Below, piece after piece: positions 7,229 to 14,843 of a stretch of 17,381 bases of DNA. The stretch comes from Entrophospora sp. SA101 (taxonomy: Eukaryota; Glomeromycota; Glomeromycetes; Entrophosporales; Entrophosporaceae), in assembly GCA_958430865.1 (NCBI GenBank), contig CAUDNR010000186.1, positions 7,788-25,168 on the forward strand, read 5' to 3'. Under the pieces are notes generated by a model that saw only the letters and a program-made list of their open reading frames with translations, was not told the origin of the DNA and did no database searches. A program made the translations under genes and the position numbers. How positions within the stretch are numbered: position 1 is the stretch's first letter; every line of letters starts with the position of its first letter.

Positions 7229-7805
7229 CTATCTTATATAACCTATTTATAGTTTATGGAAGTTATATGTGATTATATCGTATTTAGGGATTATTGGACC
7301 TATTAGATTTAGTTTTATATTGATAGTTAAAACTGGATTCATTTTTAGTGCAGTTACTCAAAGATCGCCCATAGGGCCTGGGTTGTAGCGAGAATGCGGT
7401 TTAGAGTTAATTGTAAGAATTTATTTGTGTAGATATTTATGTATAAATCGTTCATGTATATATATCCAATTACTCATTGAGCATATGAAATACCTCCGTA
7501 GATGAAAATCTATTTCGGGTATGTGGATCTACATTTGGGATAATCGTTGCATAATCTATTTTGGGTGTATTACAAGCATATGATTTAATTTTCTAGTGAT
7601 ATGGGTGGGTGTATGACATTCACCATTTGAGATCGCCCGGTCCGAGATGTTCAAATCCGAAATGTGCAAATCCGAAATGAAGGCACTATGAAGGTACGTT
7701 GAAGACACGATGAAGGTACGATGTTTTTTTTTCTTATAAAAACATATGGAAATATCATATCTCAGTTGAACATCCGTTGAAATTAGGAACGTCTAAATTT
7801 TTCTG
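7229..7805. other. Intergenic region, divergent promoter zone with short repeats
   Basis: The left 130 bp are shared with 2637-2765. GATCGCCCATAG at 7363-7374 is the reverse complement of a motif seen twice at 14526-14602. The 7649-7722 tandem repeats lie ~85 bp before the SANT-like gene. There is no gene. Confidence 0.5.
7649..7722 (+). repeat. Tandem short repeats: two 15-mers then four 11-mers
   Basis: GTTCAAATCCGAAAT (7649-7663) is followed by GTGCAAATCCGAAAT (7664-7678). Then come four 11-mers close to GAAGGTACGAT at 7679, 7690, 7701 and 7712, without gaps. They lie directly upstream of the SANT-like gene and could act as promoter sites or be simple slippage products. Confidence 0.75.
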
Positions 7806-8906
7806 ATGTGGACCGATGATCAACTGCGCTTACTAATTGATGAAAGAGAAAATCGAAATGGTGAGTATTATAATATTCCCGGTAGTAGCAGGGTAGACTT
7901 TTGGAATAGTATTGCAATTACAATCAACCAACGATTTGGGACTACCTATACAGGACAACAATGTAATAATAGATTTCAAAATCTTGTTAGAGATTACAAC
8001 GTAAGCGTTAAATTCTATATACTATTTTTATCTATGACATTTCTAATATACTTTTGTATTGCCTACTTCGCTGAATTTATTTTAGTCAATGTGCCAATAC
8101 ATAGCTGGAAGTAGAACCGGGAAGAGGAGTAGAGCAGGTGAACGATTTTTTGAAGATTTTAATTCTCATTTTTGGGAGAGACCTGGTAAGATCACCTATG
8201 ATACAATCTATCACTGTAGTAGTAAATATATGTCTTAGACACTAGCTTCGCTATATAGATAACTCATGAATTTACCTCGTATATGAAATATAGATTCGAC
8301 ATGTTGCATAATACAAATACATCCACCAGAAGACGTCGCCGTAACCGTACCCCACCACCATCTTACGAAGTGTCAACAATTCTAAGTACGAGTCGCCGTG
8401 AATCTACCACTAATCAAAGGAATCGATCCGCATCACCCACCCAAAGAGCGACTAGTGAAAGGAATGAGAATAACAGCGAAACAGCCACCACCAATAATAA
8501 CCAAGATAATAGAAGGAATGAGAATACCACTGAAACGGCCACCACCAATAATAATCAAGATAATAGAAGGAATGAGAATACCAGTGAAACGGCCACCACC
8601 AATAATAATCAAGATAATAGAAGGAATGAGAATACCAGTGAAACAGTCACCACCAGTAATAATCAAGATAATGGAAACAATGTAAATAATGTTAATGATG
8701 TGAGTGGGAATTCAGGTCGTAACACGAATGATGTAGATGAAAATTTAGATAATGCTACATACTTATCTTCATCTGAGTTGGCAAATATTACCACATCCCT
8801 TAATATATCTGCATCACAAAATGACAGTGATGTTAGTATGTTCGATGTTGAAGGTAGTCAACCACCTTCTTATATGGAATCTATAAATGAAGAGGGGAAT
8901 CTGTGA
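7806..8906 (+). CDS. SANT/trihelix-like DNA-binding protein with PPxY motifs; frame broken
   Basis: Exon 1 (7806-8000) encodes a Myb/SANT-like three-helix domain: W2, W33 and F57 sit in WTDDQLRLL, DFWNSIA and NNRFQNLVRDYN. An 85-bp intron (8001-8085, GTAAGC...TTTAG) joins it in phase to 8086-8185, which continues the fold (GSRTGKRSRAGERFFEDFNS). The 8294-8906 exon starts FDMLHNTNTSTRRRRR and holds a polybasic NLS-like run, PPPSY, four 18-residue repeats, an acidic Ser/Asn-rich tail and PPSYMES near the end. A natural intron 8186-8293 (GTAAGA...ATATAG) would join exon 2 to exon 3, but phases disagree by one base. So either the gene is frameshifted, or exon 2 is read on to TAG 8236-8238, or splicing is unusual. 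It may be a transcription regulator or a transposon-derived SANT protein. PPxY motifs bind WW domains such as those of Rsp5/Nedd4 ligases. Confidence 0.65.
8224..8255 (+). repeat. Dispersed 32-bp palindrome-centred element, copy 2
   Basis: The core is TGTCTTAGACACTAGCTTCG, with TGTC/GACA flanking TTA. It lies inside the predicted second intron of the SANT-like gene. If that intron is retained, it supplies the in-frame TAG at 8236-8238. Confidence 0.65.
8460..8675 (+). repeat. Four 54-bp coding tandem repeats (18 residues each)
   Basis: Units begin at 8460, 8514, 8568 and 8622. Each encodes a version of RNENTSETATTNNNQDNR. Units 2 and 3 are almost identical; units 1 and 4 have more changes. 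The repeat is in frame with the host exon and has no spacers, so it is a coding minisatellite and not a CRISPR array. Confidence 0.92.
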
Positions 8907-9486
8907 AGCAGGATGTTAATACATCTGAAAAAGTAATAAAAAAATATTATACTCCTTCTTGATTAAACGTAATTGCTAGTATATATATCCACCATTTTGA
9001 TTGTATTCGCATCGCCATAAAAGAAGAAGCATTTATGTCGTATATATTTCAGCGTGAATTGATTTAAAGAAGGAATTAAATTTATTGCAAAGCAATGACA
9101 CTTATGTGCCTTGATAATCCCTCTGCATAATCAATCAGATAATCGATATGTTGTACATGGCTATGTAATGAAAATTATTTTTAGAATTTCGATGTGTACT
9201 ACCTAACTATATATAATGTAATATTGCATGCATGTTTATTTGTGCGATTAACCAAATTCGATTAATTACCTCATGTATATTCATTATCTTTTGTAATGAA
9301 AATTCTTGGCGTAAATACTACTTTCTTCCACTTTATTATACCCATTCTATAGATCCAAATGAAGATGTAGAGAGATAAACGAAAACGTTTAAAAGGACAG
9401 TATATCGAAGTTATTGTTACTCGACGCTTTTACATTAGCACTAAAATATTTTAATCTTTTTTTTTATAACAATTTAACTACGTAAA
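8907..9486. other. Intergenic region, no recognisable feature
   Basis: About 580 bp of AT-rich DNA. A TGTAATGAAAATT word occurs near 9166 and again near 9293 with small differences. I see no gene, RNA or strong repeat. The end presumably contains the promoter of the 9487 gene. Confidence 0.4.
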
Positions 9487-11327
9487 ATGTCTAATACAGG
9501 ATTATACAAAAAAGTTTATAATTTTCTTCATAATTCCCCCCTAGAACATATTACTGCAGTTTCAATAGTCCATCAAATAATAGAAGAAGAGCCGTGGTTT
9601 CCAAAAGAAGATTCGAGACAATTGATTCATAATGTGATCACGGCTATAAAAAATGAGCTTGAAGGGAATTCGGAGAAATATAGAAAACTTAATGAGATCC
9701 CTTTTAAGGTTAGTTTTTTTCCTACTCTCAAAAATTATTTTTTATCATCGAATGATGAATAGCGTAGAATCTTAAAACCAGATTGAGTAGATATCCAGAG
9801 CCTGCAAGCACAGGTTTAATCATTATTGTATTAATCCTTAGACGCATGGGGAAGTCTTCTTTGTCTTGGTTTGAGATGGATATTATATACGAATTATGTG
9901 AATTGTCATCTATGTGCTGGCCACGCATAGTTGGTGATTTTACATAATATATTCTGAAGAGTGTGCACACGTTTTTATTATAAGTTTCTCTAGAGCAACC
10001 AAATCTAACTTATTTATTTCTACGCTAGTTTGATGATGCTTTCGAAGGTGTGTGTAGCCTTAGAGATATTGATTTTGCGAAGCGAGATGAAGAGGTGTCT
10101 ATTGAGGAGATTGAAACGAATTTACGGAAATTAAAGTTGAATCTTGGTAAAAGTTCAGCTCCATATGCCAAAAAATTAAGCAAATACCTTAAAAAAATCA
10201 AACCTTCTGACCTTTCATGGAAAGATCCAAAAGCAAGTCAAGTAATTAGTTACGATTCGGATATTATACAGCACTTATCTGTGGAGGCAGAAAATGAATA
10301 TAAAGATTTTATGGAGCCAGTAGAACGTATGGAGAGATTAACCCCTCATCGTATCAGAGATGTGTGTGATGAATTTGTGATGACTTATAGCAATACCTTA
10401 TATGAGGAAATACCTATTGAACTCTCACATGGAAATTGGGATGAGTCGGAAGAAGTTCTCGAAGAAATTGCATCTGGAATTCTCGATATAATGTGAGTAT
10501 AATATGGATTTTATTCTAAAAAAATATTGATTACATTTTTTCTGCTATTTGAACAGAGGTGATGTTTGGAGGAATCCAGCATTTGGAAATAAGTTTATTA
10601 AATCTCAGAATGAAGGAACATATGTTACAGATATTATAGTTCCTATGGTGAAAGCTTCATTAAAAAAATTACCAATAAAAAGTTTCGCTTTTGTTAGCAC
10701 GTAAGTATAATATTATTATCTTTTCCGGATAATCATACATTTATATTTTTTATTCATTTAGAGCGGAACGACAGAGTATAGCAAGTAAAGATCGAAGAGG
10801 AAAGACTGGCAAACGTCCTGACATTATGTTTATGGTGAAGCGTGGGAAAAAAATCTATGAATTAATGTTTGCTGAATGCTCCTGTATTTTTTGTGATAAA
10901 GATAAGGAAGAAAACGATTGGGTAAAATTATGGCGAGAGATGAATGACGGTATGTATTGGGTACATAAAGGCTGTAAACCAAAAAAAGATGAATTCGGAA
11001 TTATTGGGATACAAATTGCTGGACAAAAACTTCATCTGAATATCCTTATTCGAGATAAAGATGATATAAATAGGCTTTTTAGATTACGTTCAATGGATAT
11101 CCCGATACAATTCACAGATAGAGATACTGTTTATAATTTTGTGGAGACATTATTGCTATTTCGGGTATGGATTTACTTGTCTATTTTTTTATGGCGAATC
11201 TATATCTAACTTTTTTTTATAGAGAATCCTAATCGTCAACCTATCACTATTATTAAATGCGGATCGTGATTCACATGGAGATAAAGAAGATAGTTCAACA
11301 GTATCATCCCCTCCATATGAAAATTAA
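9487..11327 (+). CDS. Five-exon PD-(D/E)XK nuclease-like protein, CRN-effector type
   Basis: The exons are 9487-9708, 10029-10492, 10557-10700, 10762-11164 and 11223-11327. Introns are 320, 64, 61 and 58 bp with GTTAGT, GTGAGT, GTAAGT and GTATGG donors. Phases close to give 445 residues. Residues 1-74 are a helical N-terminal region and 75-228 are acidic and helical. Residues 295-317 carry a restriction-endonuclease-like signature: P296-D297 in KRPDIMF, then E310 and E315-x-S317 in YELMFAECS, where Lys would normally end the motif. A conserved-looking GIGIQ-type segment (IIGIQIAGQKLHLNILIRDK) follows. I recall many such proteins in Rhizophagus, with the domain also used as a CRN C-terminus. 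The header-only CRN gene is 420 bp downstream, facing it. The missing Lys means catalysis may be lost or rebuilt. The C-terminus is Ser/Pro-rich and ends SSPPYEN. Confidence 0.75.
9709..10028. other. Over-long first intron containing an antisense 80-codon frame
   Basis: This intron is 320 bp while the other three of the gene are 58-64 bp. Its extra ~255 bp hold a minus-strand open frame (9970-9728) with segments such as DNSHNSYIISISNQDKEDFP that look more like coding than chance. Either a small insertion carrying part of another gene landed here, or the first exon boundary is different. I found no clear target duplication. Confidence 0.4.
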
Positions 11328-11744
11328 AACTCCATTATTATCTATATTATTTTTATCTATCCTGTATCTTATTTTATTTTTTACCGCATAAATAAATCCG
11401 ACCGTGGTGGTCGTTACTTTAAAACTTTATTGATATTGATATTGATATGTAAAAATTATTTTTAACAGAAAAATTTCAATGTAAAGGCTGGCCTATGTGA
11501 TAAATTCGTGGTATTGGTCCGAAGTAAAAGATTTACGGGACATATTTGACGTATATATTAATATGGATAAACGACTTCATTTTTTTGAATTAATTTCAGA
11601 TAAAAAACATGGATGAACATAAGACAAATGGTTACATAGACCTTGCTTTATTTTACGAAATAAAAACTTTACTGAAGTAAAGACATAAAAAATATAGCCC
11701 CAGAAGGACATACTATTACACGATACGAATATAAATAAAAAAAT
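11328..11744. other. Intergenic region between convergent genes
   Basis: It holds the 3' flanks of the nuclease-like gene and the CRN header gene. AATAAA-type words occur near 11390 and 11732. I see no gene or notable repeat. Confidence 0.45.
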
Positions 11745-12074
11745 CTAATTATTCATTCCCTGGTTCACGTAGGGAGTATGCAATAATGTGATATATGTTT
11801 CTAGGAGGATTATCGTTGAAAAACTAGAGATTGGAGCTGGTGATCGCATGCGCCTTTCATCTACACTTCCAGAATAATAAATCTGGCGAATGTCGAGAGG
11901 AATATTATTGAATGGAGGTGACAATTGATTCTGAATTGCGGTTTGGAGATCATCAACCGTTGCATCTCTGGAAATCGTAATTGTAAGTACAACACTATTG
12001 ATTGAAAGTTGATTACGTGGGCTATTAGGAATAGCAAGACAATTGAGAGTAATATTGTTGTTGGCCATTTTCAC
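11745..12074 (-). CDS. Stand-alone Crinkler (CRN) N-terminal header domain
   Basis: This 109-residue intron-less ORF begins MKMANNNITLNCLAIPNSP. Translation may start at Met3, since AAAATGGCC is the better context. The opening strand ITLNCL, the TVDDLQTAIQNQL helix and the PPFNNIP turn match the ubiquitin-like header of Crinkler proteins, known from oomycetes and also found in arbuscular mycorrhizal fungi. Headers are normally followed by a variable C-terminal effector domain. Here the protein simply ends after YITLLHTPYVNQGMNN. The two nearest genes on either side (9487-11327 and 12784-13843) encode CRN-type nuclease-like domains without headers. It may therefore be a split or truncated CRN, or a functional header-only protein. 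Assignment is by recognised pattern, not alignment; moderate to good confidence. Confidence 0.7.
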   Translation of the reverse strand: MKMANNNITLNCLAIPNSPRNQLSINSVVLTITISRDATVDDLQTAIQNQLSPPFNNIPLDIRQIYYSGSVDERRMRSPAPISSFSTIILLETYITLLHTPYVNQGMNN

Positions 12075-12783
12075 GTTTCCTAAATACGAAAACCCATAGT
12101 AAGTAAAATTTCGCTTTCATAGATAGGGCTTTGTTATAAACAATGAATACGAGTAAGTCGGATACGTTACCTCATAAAAATTTTGGGAAGACATGAGGAT
12201 TTGTAAGTGTGGACAGTGAGATTTGAAAATTTTTTAATTTTAATAATATTAATTAGCACCAAAAATTTATATTAAAATGATCGACATTTCTCTGATTTAT
12301 TCACGAATCACCAATTAATAATGTTATTGAGACCCAGGACAACCAGAAGAACATACAAAGATGCTGGTAGCGCCAGTATTAGAAGATAATAATGTATATA
12401 TGTTTTTATGTATATGTTTATATATATATTTAATAAATTTTATGCGCCTCTTTGAGTGCTAGTTTTATAATTCATTAATTACATGATGTGGATATATTCA
12501 AAAGTTTGAGTTAATAAAAATTACATGAGTGCATGAAAAAATTTCACACTGATCACTTTGTCAAGAAAAATTTTTTCAATGAAGCTACATCGCAAAAAAA
12601 CCACATGACTGAAATTTGCCAAGAAAAATTCTTGATTATATGCAACATTGATGACCGTATAATGTAATAAAACATATATAAAAATGAACCTTTTCAAGTA
12701 AAACCTTATTAGGTTCTTAAGAGAAAATTATTTTTATTACTAATCTCAGCTAACCATACTGTACTATTATAATAGATTTTCAT
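12075..12783. other. Intergenic region with a decayed gene tail and short direct repeats
   Basis: Besides the gene tail at 12327-12480, a TGYCAAGAAAAATTYTT word occurs at about 12559 and 12618, each following a CACTGATCAC- or GACTGAAAT-like stretch. I see no intact gene. Confidence 0.5.
12327..12480 (+). pseudogene. Decayed copy of the 3' end of the 104-residue gene
   Basis: It matches 3813 to about 3957. The shared stretch includes GATGCTGGTAGCGCCAGTAT against GATGCAGGTGGTGCCAGTAT, then the TATAT..TAAATAAA run, TG(T/C)GCC, and a CAATTACAT-like end. The reading frame is not kept and nothing upstream corresponds to exons 1 and 2. Similarity across the 3' flank shows that genomic DNA was duplicated, not a processed transcript alone. 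Confidence 0.7.
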
Positions 12784-13843
12784 CTAGTATAAGAAGTAAT
12801 GACGAATCCTGGATAATGCTTCTAACACACCTCTTCTTCCATTTGGTTCTGCAAGATCAAAACCAACAATTGGATCACTACTATTCCCTGGCCATCTTAA
12901 AACTGTGATTGATTGCTGTCGTGGGCAACCTATAGCAAGTTCATTCCAATAACTTTTACTGATCGTAGCACGGTAAAACGTAACATAAGTGGAAACCACA
13001 CGAACTGCAAATATAGTCATATTAAAAGCCTCACGAGCTTGACGTATATTTTCATCCCCACAAGCAAGAATTTCAGCACCTATTTGGGGTTCCCCATAGT
13101 CATTGGTTGGCCTAATGTTATTTAGATGTTTATCCTATTAAAAAGATTGTTTGAATTAGCAAAAATACGCATTTGTCAAGCAATCAATAACATACAGACC
13201 TCAACGACCAATAAAGAATAGTTTCTATAATTAATTACAAATTCGGCTTTTGCTGACAAAATTACATTTCCAACGTAAAATTTAAACAATGGATGTAATC
13301 TAAGTTTGAATGTAATGCAATCTTTAAGAAACTATTAAAGTATATCATAAACAAAAGACATTTCCACCAATACTAACTTAACCACCAAGGGCCATCTATC
13401 AAATTCGATAACACAAAATATTAAATTGGCTACCAATGTATCAGTAGAAGCTTCGCTTGTTCCTATAACAAGTTTCGTATTCTTGACAACTTCGTGCAAT
13501 TTGTAAATGAATGTTTTAACATAATCATGATCATTTTGACATAATTGGTCAATATCTAGCTCTTCCATTGCGAGCACGGTACGGTTGACACCTGGGAGAA
13601 TGTATTCTTGTGGAATGTTGACTATATGAAATTAAGTTGTAAGTATTGAGTTTGCTAAGAGGAATGTTGATACAACGTACCATTTCTATTAGGAATAACT
13701 TCGTTCGCTTGCGTAGCTGAGCAGAAACTCACTCTCAATGAACGAACATCTCGAGTATTGAATGATGATGCAGAATTGCTGAGAAAGTCTGGGTCGTGTA
13801 GATGTTCTGAATTTTCACTACCACTGGACCTGGTTTGTGACAT
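12784..13843 (-). CDS. Four-exon PD-(D/E)XK nuclease-superfamily protein
   Basis: The exons are 13843-13681, 13621-13378, 13299-13200 and 13134-12784. Introns are 59, 78 and 65 bp, all GT-AG, and phases close to give 285 residues. Residues 1-50 are Ser/Asn-rich and probably disordered. Residues 56-130 are helical. The nuclease core is at about 136-175: a strand with E155 in AEFVIN, a turn, then the strand SLLVV followed by E169-D170-K171. This is the D/E...(D/E)xK arrangement, with E155 in place of the usual PD Asp. A second acidic/Gln motif GEPQIGAEIL follows, then a strand-helix C-terminus with RWPG, FDLAEPNGRR and a final helix. I recall this as an expanded Rhizophagus family and as a CRN-linked domain. 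The metal-binding residues look intact, so DNA or RNA cleavage is possible. No signal peptide is visible. Confidence 0.78.
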
Positions 13844-14056
13844 GTTTTGTACTAAAAAAAAGAGAATCTAGAAATAATTTTTGTTGCACAGCCCCATCAA
13901 ACGCGTACAACATACAGATTATCTGATTGATTATGCGGAGGGATTATCAAATTTAAATTTCTTCCTTTACTCAACTATCAACCTCTAAGAAAGATTCTTT
14001 CAAATATATTAACGGAATTCCTTCCAATTTTCACGAAGAAGTCACGGTCAAAGACT

Positions 14057-14353
14057 TTATACTCCACTCGACTCAGAATCACGCCTAGGAAATTCTATTA
14101 GGTCAAGTTTTTCATCGCAATTGGGATAAGGACATACATTCGGATAAGCAAGTAAAATCTTTTTTTCGAGACAAAGTCTATGAAACGTATGTCCACATTT
14201 CAATGTTGTGAAAGATTTGATATGAGGAGACGAAATAATCTTCTTGTCGCATTCTGAACAGTTCAGCTCTGATAAATCCTTACCACTGACAATGGGATCT
14301 TCGAATTCTTTTAAGATATTATATGCAAGGGCTTTAAGGTTAGAAATGGCCAT
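14057..14353 (-). CDS. Small RING-type zinc-finger protein, candidate E3 ubiquitin ligase
   Basis: The ORF is 98 residues and intron-less. A short N-terminal helix (residues 3-18) precedes a RING-H2-like pattern: C32-x2-C35, C53-x-H55, H58-x2-C61, C74-x4-C79. The first six ligands match spacing and CGHTFHRLC is the classic central block. The last pair is CPYPNC with four residues between cysteines instead of the standard two, so the final zinc site is unusual. RING proteins bring ubiquitin-loaded E2 enzymes to substrates. With no substrate domain, this one would act with a partner or be a truncated member of a longer family. It sits head-to-tail with the F-box gene, 490 bp away, but there is no sign of co-transcription. 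Confidence 0.75.
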   Translation of the reverse strand: MAISNLKALAYNILKEFEDPIVSGKDLSELNCSECDKKIISSPHIKSFTTLKCGHTFHRLCLEKKILLAYPNVCPYPNCDEKLDLIEFPRRDSESSGV

Positions 14354-14525
14354 AATACTACGTCAGATTATATCCGATATTTATTTTGTAATAGTAAGTT
14401 GAACCACTCATTCTAATAACGTGTGTTTTATAATACTAGTAGTTTCAATGGGTCACTCTGTTAAAGATGCAAAACACTACAATCGATAAATTAGTAATTT
14501 CGGAGCAATATTTCTCATGAATGGG

Positions 14526-14602
14526 ATTAATCTATTCTCTATGGGCGATCTCGGACGATTCTCCTACAACATCATACATTAATCGTTTTTCTATGGGCGA
14601 TC
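14526..14602. repeat. Direct repeat ATTAATC...TCTATGGGCGATC, 52 bp apart
   Basis: ATTAATCTATTCTCTATGGG followed by CGATC at 14526-14550 recurs as ATTAATCGTTTTTCTATGGG plus CGATC at 14578-14602. The core CTATGGGCGATC also occurs on the other strand at 7363-7374. It could be a regulatory word or part of a dispersed repeat. Confidence 0.6.
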
Positions 14603-14621
14603 CGTTACCTTTACCAATCAT

Positions 14622-14653
14622 AATAGCGGGGCTAGTGTCAAAGACACATATTT
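14622..14653 (-). repeat. Dispersed 32-bp palindrome-centred element, copy 3
   Basis: Read on the minus strand, the core is GTGTCTTTGACACTAGCCCC. GTGTC and GACAC form a perfect 5-bp stem around TTT, the best palindrome of the three copies. It lies about 190 bp past the F-box gene stop. Confidence 0.65.
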
Positions 14654-14843
14654 GCATAATTTCTCTGATAGGTAGGCCCCCATTCGATGTCAAAAAATAA
14701 GCTTAATCGTTTTTATACAACAACAATAGATGTCTCTTATTTATTTGTAAAACAGAGAGATTAATACGCATTTTCAGATAAGAAATACTTATTATGATAA
14801 CATTGAAAATTATTTTTATATGCGACTAAATAGTTGTATACTA

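Larger units (their letters stand above)
14354..14843. other. Intergenic region with two kinds of short repeats
   Basis: It contains a 25-bp repeat pair (14526-14550 and 14578-14602) and the third copy of the 32-bp dispersed element (14622-14653). It is downstream of the F-box gene and upstream of the RING gene. No gene is visible. Confidence 0.6.

Noticed and set aside
8460..8675. Regular repeats that might suggest a CRISPR array.
   Set aside because: Units are contiguous, without spacers, and in frame with a protein; it is a coding minisatellite in a eukaryotic-type gene.
8398..8685. Additional long frames on both strands over the repeat array.
   Set aside because: They are open only because a 54-bp unit repeats without stops in those frames; the frame with SANT-family sense and PPxY motifs is preferred.
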